A stretch of DNA of 64,000 nucleotides from Theristus sp. LFF4_11 (lineage: Eukaryota; Nematoda; Chromadorea; Monhysterida; Xyalidae), in assembly GCA_030248135.1 (NCBI GenBank), contig JASANC010005451.1, positions 1 through 64,000 of the forward strand. The letters run 5' to 3'. A program made the position numbers and the translations under genes. This document shows, one piece after another, positions 52,616-63,990 of this stretch (its first letter is position 1; each line of letters begins with the position of its first letter). The notes beneath the pieces are model-generated. The model was not told where the DNA came from. It did no database searches and saw only the letters and a program-made list of their open reading frames with translations.

Positions 52616-54898
52616 CGGGAACTCACGTGATTTGTGGCCACTTTGCTTCGATCGTGGCTATCAGACTGTTTGCATCAGACGTCCGTGTCTTATTGAATAT
52701 CGCACAGAATCAATCTGCTAACTCAATTTCACATGGCTGCAATTGACTAAACCACTTTGCGGGAACTTTCATTTGTATTGGTTTGTCTCGCGTTGTTCTT
52801 TCTGTCTTTTGTTTCCTTTTCGCTATCAATTACGCATGTTTTGCTGCGGTTTGTTATTTTCGTCAGCATGTGTGTCAAACACCGACGTGCATGGCAAATG
52901 GCCATTTTGTTCCGTTGTGAATGTCGGATATATTGCTGACATAAATTTCAACGATTTATAAATTTCGAATTGGAGCGATTTCTGTTTTATTCAAAAAGCC
53001 AGTCCAGACGAATGCCAATGAACGTGTGTCATGCGGCGTGATTTGTCGGCAGTGACATCTGATTTACGCCTGTGCGGTGCGCTTGGGGAGCCAGCACCAG
53101 AGCAATGAGTCAAAATGTGACGTTTCGTCCCGTCTGATAACACCACCGTGACACATTGCCAATAAGAAAAAAAGCACATTGCCTGCTATCAGATGTCATG
53201 CATGTGTGTAAGACGCCTCTGTTTAGTCCAACACGTACGTACATATAAACTTTTCAATCTCAGCACTGCACCGTGTGCAGAGTACACGCATTTTGTTGCA
53301 TATGCCAGCATTGTTTGCGCGGTACGCATGCTTTGCTAGCAACGGCCGCATTGCATCCTACGGATGGAACCTCTCGTCTTTACTTCTGCAATAAAACCCA
53401 GCAGTTCCACTCGCTACTAACAAACAACACAATCGAACTGACCAATTTAGGCCCATATCCGTGCTCAATTTATTTGCTGGCCACGCGCTGTGTGTCGATG
53501 CGCACAGAAAAGCGCCAGCGCAGAGTGCAGTTACGTGGAAAGTAACCTCATTTTTGCTGGTTCAATGATTTCGGCAGAGGAGCGAGGGCGTTGAGTAAAT
53601 TGCAAGTGAACCGGCTGATATCTGCCAGATCGTGGTTGATGCGCTCACTGACGGATTGAGTGCTTGTTGCAATAGAGAACACTGTTACAGCGCATGACAA
53701 ACAGCCCTGCGAGCGCTGGTATCATCAGCGGTTGCAGTGACAGCCAGCTTCAGGCCTTATGCCATTTCATGTGCGGCTGGTCTGATTGCGACGCTCGGTT
53801 GGTCGCGTGCAGTTTTTTTTGGCACAACAGACATCGCACGAGTGAAGTTTGAGAGGCGCATTATCAGATAAGATGCACGTGCACAATCGCGACTGCGTTC
53901 GCATCGGACGTCACTGAATCACTGAGCATTTTTTCTTTGCAATCTTTCCGGCTTGGCGTTTCATTATGACACAAACGTTCTTTTGGCACATGTTGCTCAT
54001 GCGCACATTATGCTCTCTCGTCCGCACACACAGAAAAACGCGCATACAGCACAAAATTATGGCGCTGACATTGAACAGATGGCATTTAGAAGTGGCATGG
54101 TTTGGGGCGTAGTTATTTGTATGGCAGTTACACTTGATCCGATCGTATACTTTAATCCTTGCTGGCAGCGCAGTGTGCCATTTCGCAGCTTATTTGTTTG
54201 CGGACGACCACAATTCCAAGGAGAAAGTGTGTTCTGATATGATTTGTTTGGTTTTATCGCCCCTTATATTTTTATCCGGGCCATCAGCCCGCTAAACGTG
54301 ACGTACGCACATGAACCGTGTCAAAATACAAGTAGGTGGATGCGTTTGAGGAACAGCGGGCGCTTTATGGCCCTGCGCCTGTCTGTCTGCTCCATTGGCC
54401 CTCTGTTTCGTTGTTCGTTCTCAAAACGCACGGTTTTCCACGCGAGGCCATGCGCCGACGCTAAACACAGCTCCGTCCGGCTTGTTTATCGCTCATAAAA
54501 ACCGGCGTTATGTAACGCGTGCGCAGGCTTTGTAGTCAACGCAGGCTTCTGCCAATACTGGCTACTACTGGAAATCTTCGGCTATTGACAATTTTCGGCT
54601 GGAAAATGAAAAAAAAATAAAACCCCTTTTTCTTTTGGGGGGAAAATATAGGGGGGCACACAGTGTGTGGAGAAAAACTTTTTTTTGATTGTAAAAAAAA
54701 AATTTTGTTTGGTGGCCCCCCCCCCGGGCGCAAAAGCCTCGGTAGTCTTGATAAATGCGCTCGAGTATATTATTAGAGCTAGATCTATGACCAAATGAAT
54801 GCGCAGTCTCGTGGTCTCGACAGCAGCATTTTCACGGTTTATTTTTTAGCCAGTTTGCAACATGCTCATACAGATATGTATCTGCCAGATAACAAAAA
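52616..54898. other. Intergenic, no gene recognised
   Basis: Between the channel stop and the globin start. A few frames of 80-90 codons occur (53273, 53953) but lack domain, signal or splice support. A low-complexity stretch with G, T, A and C runs lies at 54600-54730. Confidence 0.5.
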
Positions 54899-56616
54899 AT
54901 GGCAACGAGACGACAAAGTGGACAGGGCAGTGGCTCGTCGGGTGAATCAGCGAACAACAAAGGTGAAAAGAAGAAATCCACAGGGAAGAAGCTGGCACAG
55001 CCAAATAAATTCAAATCAGTGGTTGAACGAGTGATCAATCAAAACGCCTGCATTCAAGCAGAGGTACACACTTTTGATACGCATTTATCATCAAATTCTT
55101 CACTATCTTGTGAGTTGATTAGTTAGAATTAATGCCTTTTTATTATGTGTAGTCCCCCTTCATCCCACCGGTTCTGAAAACCCGGAGGTACCAATTTCGG
55201 TATTTCGGTGTTGGGCTGATCACGTGATCAGACGCTGACTGACTACACTGGCGGCGCGTCATCCTCCGTGCGGCTTCGAACTGCAAGCTTTTTGCTTTGT
55301 TTGCGAGAGTCTTTCCTCTGAGCCACGGACACGATTGTGGCTGACAATAGCACCGTAACTCTCAATAATCTGTCAATAATGTCAATGTGTGCGTGCAGTT
55401 TTGTGTTCTGAAATTTTCAGTCAAACTACAATGGAAACACTGCAAACAACGACGAGCAACAGCAGCAGAGACGAACTTCAATTGGTAACGAATTCAACGA
55501 CATTGACAAGGCACTCGCATGGAAGCCAGACAGACGCGAAATTGCACTCGTAAAACGCAGGTCTTTTGAAAATTATCTAAAAATGCGGGAGACGCATATA
55601 AAAGGAGGAACCGCTTCGCTCGCGAATGGGCATGCTGTATCCGCTATCCGCTTCGCTCGCGAATGGGCATGATTATATGGAAAGACTGTTCCATGTAAAA
55701 AGCGTTTGCACACATGAGATTCGCGCAACTTCAGCTTTCCAACAGACGAGTTCGTCCAAGAGCAGATCGCAACTGAAATTTTTGCTTACGTGTTTTCGGT
55801 GGCACCGGACATGCCGAAACGATTCCCAACGCTGTCAACGTTTGTTGCACAGTATTTGTCTGTCTTTCACTCACCTTGCGATAAGGCGGTTTTCGTGATA
55901 GCAATTCACAGATTGTTTGCTTCAGAGTTGCCCGGGACAAGCTTTTGCATTCGCAACAGTTTCTCGACCACATTCACAAGTTCACAGAGCTGCTCGATGA
56001 GACGGTCACCAATTTACATCAACATCAGGTTCACCATTGAAGTGTTTGGCTGTAAACGCAAAGTGCGTCACAGCCATTCATCTCAAAGAAAGCATTCTTT
56101 GTTGACAACTTCATTCCGGTTTTCGAGTGGATGTTTGTGCGCTTTTGTCGTACACGTTTATTTTCTTGACCATGTCTTGCAGAAACTGACACAATGAACT
56201 TGCAGGACTTTGTGGCGTATTTGCGACAGCTGGGTGCGAAACACCACAAAATGGTCGCGCATGACGTTGAGCGCCCATTGCAGCGTGACCATTGGCTGGT
56301 GTTTTGTGAGGGAATAGCAACGGCAATGGCGAATGGACTGCGCGTTCATGAAGACACGCTGCTGCGCGGCTTCACTGCAGAGCACAAACAACTGACCATA
56401 TCAACGTGGCGCTCATTGGCAGCCTGGATGACACGACAAATGCAGACCGGTTACGAACAGTCAATGCCAATTGTCGTGCACAAACAGGACAACACCGACA
56501 ACCAGTTGGCGGCGTCTGCTGCTGCGGCCATGAAGCTTGACGATCAACAACAACAACAACATCACCGTCATCAGCATCACCATCACCATCACCACAGGCA
56601 CCACCACAAAAAATGA
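54899..56616 (+). CDS. Neuroglobin-like globin with His-rich C-terminal tail
   Basis: Haem protein, probably intracellular (no signal peptide). Five exons: 54899-55063, 55421-55560, 55735-55843, 55960-56028 and 56206-56616, closing to 297 aa. An N-terminal Lys/Ser/Gln-rich extension of about 90 residues precedes the fold. Helix A begins REIALVKRSF. Then come IFAYVFSVAPDMPKRFP, FLDHIHKFTELLDETVTNL (the distal His E7 is the H of FLDH, as in vertebrate neuroglobin), and FVAYLRQLGAKHHKM (proximal His F8 in GAKH). The H helix is TWRSLAAWMTRQMQTGY. The C-terminus continues 50 residues and ends in a Q5 run and about 13 histidines within 20 residues. Ligand-binding and sensor roles are inferred. The tail could bind metal. 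Intron 1 holds a SINE. Confidence 0.9.
55140..55336 (-). mobile_element. tRNA-derived SINE, copy 2, in globin intron 1
   Basis: The minus strand begins TCGTGTCCGTGGCTCAG (A-box-like) and has AGTTCGAAGCC (B-box-like). The body shares GGTACCTCCGGGTTTTC with copy 1 at 44940-45197 (GGTACCTTCGGGTTTCC). The tRNA-like part is degenerate, so this is a SINE and not a tRNA gene. Confidence 0.75.
55612..55671. repeat. Direct duplication of a ~23-bp unit in globin intron 2
   Basis: CGCTTCGCTCGCGAATGGGC occurs at about 55613 and again at about 55650. It is intronic. A translated variant would stay open, so it was checked and rejected as coding because the neuroglobin frame skips it. Confidence 0.7.
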
Positions 56617-57003
56617 CCATTCAACAATGATCACCCAGTGATGTGAAAACTACAAGCTCATTTTCGTCGGATATCATTAATTGACTTTTTCATTTTGGTT
56701 TAATGGCTTTGCAGGCCGAAGAGCACTATAGATTTCTGAGTTTTGCCGTTCGCTGTTGTTCTTCTGTGCCACACATATTTTTTTCAGTTTGTCAAATGCC
56801 AATTTTTTTATTCTGTATTCTTGGTATTGGAGCTCCCGAAGCAACATTTTGCACTTTTCAGTCAATGTCTAAAAATTGTATTCACGTTGCCGAGAAAGAC
56901 ATGAAAAGTATAGTGCTCATGGGTTTCAGATTTTTATCCAACTGCAAACCACAAGCAGATGAACAAGCACGGTTCAGTATTTGCGTAGTCTCTAGCAGTT
57001 TTT

Positions 57004-60000
57004 TCAATGAGGAATGATCTTGCACAAAAAGTCGAACGGTTTAAGCCAGCCGACTGCTTCAAACGACGCGTCGCAGAATTCAAACAAACACAAAAGAATG
57101 TTCGCTTGCTCGTTCGTGTCCACACAAAAACCAGCTGTCTGAAACAAAATACAGAAAAGTTTGATGAATCATGGCTCACTGGATGATTTTAACGTAGATG
57201 AAACAAGCCAAGATGGAGAACGTGCAAAAACAAACGTCTGAACAGAACGGATCAGGCGCCAGCCACAGGTGCAGAGTGTTCAGCGCAGTATGCACGGTGT
57301 CCTCCAGCGTTTTCTTGCACTGTGAAAACAGAAACTTTTCAAAAAAGCAATTAATTTAATGGAAAACAATTGCCAATCGTTCACGAACCAAGGGTTTGTC
57401 AAGTATTTGATGTTGTTCACACCAATTGTCGGTCATGTTGAAGAGACGTTGCTCAAATTCTGCGTTGAGCAACAGTTTGATTTGTGCCACCTGCAGTATC
57501 AACTTGCATGCTGAGCACTCGACGCATTGTATAGCTGAAAATGAACATGGAAGCAGCAATTTCATTTGTTTTTCAAAAAAAAACTAATAATATGCTTTGA
57601 AAGTTTACTGCAAACGTACGGATAGCGAACGTCTGATTTGTCTGATTGATTTCACTTTTCATCGATTTTATTGGCACAAAGTCAGAACAGATTTCTTCAG
57701 CCGATGGTAAAATCTCAATGCTGCCATTAGTGATGTTGTTTGCGGCCTGAAAGTATCGCAGACGTGCATTTTAACGCCTCATCAGAACCATGCAGTTATA
57801 GCTCGCGAAAGCACCAATGTACTGCCACCAAATAACGCTTTAACAGTACAGCCAAATTTGCTGGCGGAATGTTCCGCTTTCAATTTCAATGATTGACCAA
57901 GAATGCGAATGTTTTCTGCACCGTCTGAACAGTTGCCACTCTTTGGACAGTGTGGAAGATTGCATGGCACACGTTGCTCGTTGCCTCGCCAGCCGTGAAC
58001 AGCAAGTACACCAACACAGACTGCAGTGTCGTGGCGCTCGGCTTTCCGGTTTCGTCGCATAGATCGGTCGGATTTAGAAGATGCTGACATGTTAAGAGAC
58101 CGTCCGCAAACCGGTGGAACATTTTTGCCCCTGACGGAAAATCGATTTCGCTCAAATTTGGCATGGAGGTACCCTTAGGTCCAACTAAGAAAAAACCGGC
58201 CCGCTTTTGGAATGAGACCCTTGTGGTGTGGCGCTACAGGTCTCCAAAGTAGGGTATGTCGTCGAAAAACGTCATTTTTGGCGTTTTGACAAACAACGTC
58301 TTGTAACGCAACACAGAAACGTTATCGAACATTGATGTTAATATGAAAAATGTAGTATTTTGCAAGGGCTTTCATGTGCTGTATTTAGTTTTTAAAAAAA
58401 CACAAACCTTTAATTCGGTATAAACAAAATGCGTAAAAAAATCGGTGTCGAAAAATTCCAAAAATTTCAGTTTTTGGCTTTTTTTGCCTCAGCGTTTAGC
58501 TGGCCCCAAAATGTCTCTTCGCTATCTTTTTCGCAATAAAAAACTGGTCTGGAAAACATTTCAACAAGATGCAAACCGTTTGCTCTTTTGAGGTTTTTTT
58601 TGTTGCAAGGTTGGTTGAAAATTTTTTATTTTTGCTAGTATGAGCTTTTATTGTTTTATTAAGTCAACCAAAAAAACGTTTTAACTACAGTAACTAGTAC
58701 CATTTATACGTAGTTTTGCACGCTCTTTCACGTGCTTTAATTTGTTTTAAAAAATACTAAACTGTATGTTTGGTGCAAACAAAAAATTTCTTCAAATCCC
58801 AGACTTTTGGTGTACCATGGAGAAGTTCATGGGCTCTGCAGTCACAGCGTTTTAACTTATCGTGTTTTTCTTTACACCATCATTTTCGCCGTAAAAAACT
58901 GGTCTAGAAAACAATTTAACAACATGCAAACCGTTTTCTCTTTTTAGTTTTTTCGTTACAAGGTTGGTTGAAAAGTTTTTATTTTTGCTAGTATGAGATT
59001 TTATTGTTTATTAAATCCACTTATAAAACGTTTTAACCAATGTTACCTATACCATTTATACGTAGTTTTAAACGATCTTTCACGTGCTTTAATTTGTTTT
59101 AGAAAATATTAAACTGTATGTTTGGTGCAAACAAAAAATGTCTTCAAATACCAGACTTTTGGTGTACCATGGAGAAGTTCATGGGCTCTGCAGTCACAGC
59201 GTTTTAACTTATCGTGTTTTTCTTTACACCATCATTTTCGCCGTAAAAAACTGGTCTAGAAAACAATTTAACAACATGCAAACCGTTTTCTCTTTTCGAT
59301 TTTTTTGTTACAAGGTTGGTTGAAAAGTTTTTATTTTTGCTAGTATGAGTTTTATTGTTTATTAAATCCACTTATAAAACGTTTTAACCAATGTTATCTA
59401 TACCATTTATACGTAGTTTCGAACGCTCTTTCACTTGCTTTAATTTGATTTAAGAAATATTAAACTGTATGTTTGGTGCAAACAAAAAATTTCTTCAAAT
59501 ACCAGACTTTTGGTGTACCATGGAGAAGTTCATGGACTCTGCAGTCACAACGTTTTAACTTATCGTGTTTTTCTTTACACCATCAAATACATCAAAATCA
59601 AATACACCAAAACCCCTACAAAATATGTTAAAATGGGGTTTTATAAATGGAATCTGTACGAAATATGCTATCAATTTTGATGTACTTTCTCGCAATTGTA
59701 AAAGTTTTTGAACTTAAATTTGGTGTTTAGTGCAGCACAAAAATACTTTAAAAGCCCAGGTGGATGTTTTGGATTACCAGTTTTTTCTTAACAACGATTT
59801 CTTAAATGAACGCGACGCAGCTGAACGACAACGTAGAGCAGCGGCAGAAGAACAGCAGCGGAGGCAGCGGCAGCAAGAGGTGTGGGACCGTGCTCGTCGT
59901 GAACAAAATGAACGTGACGCAGCTGAACGTCAACGTAGAGCAGCGGCAGAAGAACAGCAGCGGAGGCAGCGGCAGCAAGAGGTGTGAGACCGTGCTCGTC

Positions 60001-63000
60001 GAGAGCAAAATGAACGTGACGCAGCTGAACGTCAACGTAGAGCAGCGGCAGAAGAACAGCAGCGGAGGCAGTGGCAGCAAGAGGTGTGAGACCGTGCTCG
60101 TCGTGAACAAAATGAACGTGACGCAGCTGAACGTCAACGTAGAGCAGTAGAGCAGCGGCAGAAGACGCAGCGGAGGCAGCGGCAGCAAGAGGTGTGGGAC
60201 CGTGCTCGTCGTGAACAAAATGAACGTGACGCAGCTGAACGTCAACGTAGAGCAGTAGAGCAGCGGCAGAAGAACAGCAGCGGAGGCAGCGGCAGCAAGA
60301 GGTGTGGGACCGTGCTCGTCGTGAACAAAATGAACGTGACGCAGCTGAACGTCAACGTAGAGCAGTAGAGCAGCGGCAGAAGAACAGCAGCGGAGGCAGC
60401 GGCAGCAAGAGGTGTGGGACCGTGCTCGTCGTGAACAAAATGAACGTGACGCAGCTGAACGTCAACGTAGAGCAGTAGAGCAGCGGCAGAAGAACAGCAG
60501 CGGAGGCAGCGGCAGCAAGAGGTGTGAGACCGTGCTCGTCGGACAAGGGGGGGAGGTGTGAGACCGTGCTCGTCGTGAACAAAATGAACGTGACGCAGCT
60601 GAACGTCAACGTAGAGCAGTAGAGCAGCGGCAGAAGAACAGCAGCGGAGGCAGCGGCAGCAAGAGGTGTGCGACCGTGCTCGTCGAGAGCAAAATGAACG
60701 CGACGCAGCTGAACGTCAACGTAGAGCAGCGGCAGAAGAACAGCAGCGGAGGCAGCGGCAGCAAGAGGTGTGGGACCGTGCTCGTCGTGAACAAAATGAA
60801 CGCGACGCGGCTGAACGTCAACGTAGAGCAGCGGCAGAAGAACAGCAGCGGAGGCAGCGGCAGCAGGAGGAGAGGGACCGTGCTCGTCGACAGCAAAATG
60901 AACGTGACGCAGCTGAACGTCAACGTAGAGCAGCGGCAGAAGAACAGCAGCGGAGGCAGCGGCAGCAAGAGGTGTGAGACCGTGCTCGTCGTGAACAAAA
61001 TGAACGTGACGCAGCTGAACGTCAACGTAGAGCAGTAGAGCAGCGGCAGAAGAACAGCAGCGGAGGCAGCGGCAGCAAGAGGTGTGCGACCGTGCTCGTC
61101 GAGAGCAAAAAGAACGCGACGCATCTGAACGTCAACGTAGAGCAGCGGCAAAAGAACAGCAGCGGAGGCAGCGGCAGCAAGAGGTGTGGGACCGTGCTCG
61201 TCGTGAACAAAATGAACGCGACGCGGCTGAACGTCAACGTAGAGCAGCGGCAGAAGAACAGCAGCGGAGGCAGCGGCAGCAGGAGGAGAGGGACCGTGCT
61301 CGTCGACAGCAAAATGAACGCGACGCGGCTGAACGTCAACGTCGAAACGCAGAGAACAAAAATAAAGCTTCTGGAAGTTCGTCACGATCAAAAGACACCG
61401 GCTATGGAAGTGACTAATAACAAATATTTCACTTTTTTCTGAACAATTGTTTTTTTTTGCTTAGAGACGTCACAGATACAATCTTAAATACAATTCTTTT
61501 CTCTGCTTGTACCAAACATATTATTTAAGTTTTTAAATAACTATAACCACGTGAAAGAATATTCAAAATTTACTACATTTATCTGCACAGATTCCAATTT
61601 TATAAGACATTAACTTAACAAATCCATTAACTCATTCAATAATTGTTTTTGATAATATAGCCAAAAAAGAGTGAAGGAGCTTTTTCTCAGTAGCAATGCC
61701 AATAGCAGATGCTCCTACACTACAAGCAGTATTTCTAGACTACTTTATTACGTTGAAAATGACGGTGCCAAGAGCAATGCCCATAACTGACACTTTGTGA
61801 CTACAGAGATCATAAACTGCTGGTACACCAAACCTGGGATTTGAAGGAATTTCTTGTTTGCACCAAGCATATAATTCAACTTTTGAAAAACTAATCCAAC
61901 CACGTGAAAGAACATTCAAAATTAACTGTATTTGATACGCATTTCCATGCTAGAAAACGTTGTTTGATCACATTTTGTGGTGGTTTTTCGGTTATGATGG
62001 CAAAAATAGGAGAAGCAGAGTTTTCCCATTCGCAGTGCAAACAGCGGATGTTTCTTTTTTGACTATCAACAATGTTTCTAAACCAGTTTTTTACGGCGAA
62101 ACAGATGGTGTAAAGAAAAACACGATAAGTTAAAACGTTGTGACTGCAGAGTCCATGAACTTCTCCATGGTACACCAAAAGTCTGGTATTTGAAGAAATT
62201 TTTTGTTTGCACCAAACATACAGTTCAATATTTTCTAAAACAAATTAAAGCACGTGAAAGATCGTTCAAAACTACGTATAAATGGTATAGATAACATTGG
62301 TTAAAACGTTTTATAAGTGGATTTAATAAACAATAAAATCTCATACTAGCAAAAATAAAAACTTTTCAACCAACCTTGTAACGAAAAAACTAAAAAGAGA
62401 AAACGGTTTGCATGTTGTTAAATTGTTTTCTAGACCAGTTTTTTACGGCGAAAATGATGGTGTAAAGAAAAACACGATAAGTTAAAACGCTGTGACTGCA
62501 GAGCCCATGAACTTCTCCATGGTACACCAAAAGTCTGGGATTTGAAGAAATTTTTTGTTTGCACCAAACATACAGTTTAGTATTTTTTAAAACAAATTAA
62601 AGCACGTGAAAGAGCGTGCAAAACTACGTATAAATGGTACTAGTTACTGTAGTTAAAACGTTTTTTTGGTTGACTTAATAAAACAATAAAAGCTCATACT
62701 AGCAAAAATAAAAAAATTTTCAACCAACCTTGCAACAAAAAAAAACCTCAAAAGAGCAAACGGTTTGCATCTTGTTGAAATGTTTTCCAGACCAGTTTTT
62801 TATTGCGAAAAAGATAGCAAAAAGACATTTTGGGGCCAGCTAAACGCTGAGGCAAAAAAAGCCAAAAACTGAAATTTTTGGAATTTTTCGACACCGATTT
62901 TTTTACGCATTTTGTTTATACCGAATTAAAGGTTTGTGTTTTTTTAAAAACTAAATAAGCACATGAAAGCCCTTGCAAAATACTACATTTTTCATATTAA

Positions 63001-63610
63001 CATCAATGTTCGATAACGTTTCTGTGTTGCGTTACAAGACGTTGTTTGTCAAAACGCCAAAAATGACGTTTTTCGACGACAGACCCTACTTTGGAGACTT
63101 GTAGCGCCACACCACAAGGGTCTCATTCCAAAAGCGGGCCGGTTTTTTCTTAGTTGGACCTAAGGGTACCTCCATACCAAATTTGAGCGAAATCGATTTT
63201 CGGCTAGGGGCAGAGTATTACCAAAATGTTCCTCCTAATTCCGGACGGTCTCTTAAAAACATTATTTTGATGGAAAATTGTCAGAACACAATGTTTTGTG
63301 GCCACGCGATCGATCCGTTTTCAATTGTGTTCAACATTAAAAACAAGGTGTGTTCAGAGGCAAACATTCCGCAGCAAACCTTCAGAGCGTGGCTCCATTC
63401 TTGAACAAGCGGATCGAACAAATACTCTTTTTTAACGACCGAATTGTCGGCTACGGCTATTTCGGTTTTGTTGTACAACACCTGATACTCCGACGAACTT
63501 GTGAACTCTTGCACGCAGGTCTGACCGTGGGCTCCGTCGGAATTATGCGGAAAAACATTTGCGAATAGAAATCCAACTTGAGCAATCGTCAGTGGTACTT
63601 TATTGAGCAT
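57004..63610 (-). CDS. Saposin-B-like domain protein, split by a 5.2-kb transposon-bearing intron
   Basis: Exons, minus strand: 63610-63290, 58083-57940, 57746-about 57626, about 57535-57389, about 57319-57199 and 57138-57004. All junctions keep phase. The C-terminal half has saposin-type cysteine spacing: QCVECSACKLILQVAQIKL ... NMTDNWC, then CKKTLEDTVHTALNTLHLWL-APDPFCSDVCFC. A partial second unit follows (GFCVDTNEQANILLCLFEFC ... FLCKIIPH). Saposin folds bind lipids or membranes, usually in secretion or lysosomes. The N-terminal exon starts MLNKVPLTIAQVGFLFANVF, a possible signal sequence, but the start is uncertain and an exon further right may belong to the gene. The large intron (63289-58084) contains the TTAA-flanked element. 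Without it the intron would be 45 nt. Confidence 0.72.
58538..59590. repeat. Three ~355-bp direct repeats in the left arm
   Basis: Units begin near 58538, 58890 and 59241 with TAAAAAACTGGTCTGGAAAA or a close variant. Each contains GCTAGTATGAG, CATTTATACGTAGTTTT, CTGTATGTTTGGTGCAAAC and TGTACCATGGAGAAGTTCAT. Copies 2 and 3 are more alike than copy 1. Confidence 0.9.
59781..61417 (+). pseudogene. Charged 34-residue repeat coiled-coil array, frame broken
   Basis: About 15 tandem 102-nt units, each encoding RREQNERDAAERQRRAAAEE followed by QQRRQRQQEVWDRA, a Glu/Arg/Gln-rich likely helix. The array opens at FFLNNDFLNERDAAERQRR (after an acceptor-like TTACCAG) and ends in a unique C-terminus, KASGSSSRSKDTGYGSD, at 61417. 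Only the start and end are cleanly open. Several middle units have an 8-bp duplication (TAGAGCAG) that shifts frame and adds TAG. The Trp codon TGG is TGC or TGA in other units. One unit is shortened near 60540. The cargo of the TTAA element, it looks non-functional, or needs splicing over the broken units. No homologue recognised. Confidence 0.7.
61738..62830. repeat. ~355-bp repeats in the right arm (inverse orientation)
   Basis: Units end near 62083, 62437 and 62793 at CCAGTTTTTTACGGCGAAA or a variant. Two are close inverse copies of the left-arm units. The one at 61738-62083 is clearly more diverged, and traces of another are seen at 61500-61738. Confidence 0.85.
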
Positions 63611-63799
63611 TTTTCATTGTTTGATGTGACACCGTTTTTTATTTTAAAACGTTTGCAGTCTACATTGTTTAAAAAAACCAAAGCTCAAGTAAAAATGGCA
63701 TTTAGTGTGCGTTGCATTGGTGTATAAAATTCACGATTAGATAACAGCTAAGGTGATGGTGCACAGGCAATTCGTTCAAAAGTCATCGTATCAATTCGC

Positions 63800-63990
63800 C
63801 ATGCAAAATGACATATCAAAGCAAAATCGCTGTTTTCCTCGAACTCCTGGATTACTAATTTCATTACCAAAACGAATCAGTTCAACTGTATTCCAACATT
63901 CCTTCAACGCTTCATAACCAGTTTGTGTAGCCTCCCATGTAGCCTGTTGTGAGTCACCACCGTTGTCATTCGACGCATAATAACACAAAC
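63800..63990 (-). CDS. Possible exon of an incomplete gene at the right edge
   Basis: An open minus-strand frame reads SNDNGGDSQQATWEATQTGY and continues EALKECWNTVELIRFGNEIS. The composition looks coding, and a GTTCGAG donor follows ISNPG. It could be the 5' exon of the saposin-like gene to its left, or the end of a gene beyond the window. No family recognised. Confidence 0.35.

Larger units (their letters stand above)
58092..63256. mobile_element. 5.16-kb giant inverted-repeat element with TTAA target duplication
   Basis: TTAA occurs at 58092-58095 and 63253-63256. The element between begins GAGACCGTCCG and ends CGGACGGTCTC. The arms pair over about 1.2-1.5 kb (outer block 58096-58540 with 62800-63252, nearly identical; inner parts made of ~355-bp direct repeats). 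The centre (59590-61740) is not palindromic and carries a 34-residue repeat array. No transposase was found. TTAA and 11-bp tips fit piggyBac-type mobilisation. It lies inside an intron of the saposin-like gene. Confidence 0.9.

Noticed and set aside
53273..54498. Three plus-strand frames of 84-94 codons between the channel and globin genes
   Set aside because: No domains, poor continuity between them, and composition like the surrounding non-coding DNA.
55561..55734. Read-through of globin exon 2 (KRRSFENYLKMRETHIKGG...)
   Set aside because: The frame is open for a while, but the globin A-B helix joins only if 55561-55734 is removed, and both splice borders are good.
58096..58164. Saposin exon extended into the transposon tip (MFHRFADGLLTCQ...)
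   Set aside because: The frame is open across the TTAA border by chance. The acceptor at 58084 and a phase-matched upstream exon at 63290 give a better model.
60606..61391. Long minus-strand frame in the 34-residue repeat array encoding hydrophobic LLLPLPPLLFFCR-type repeats
   Set aside because: It is open because the unit length is a multiple of three and lacks stops in that frame. It has no unique ends, while the plus-strand frame has a non-repeat start and tail.
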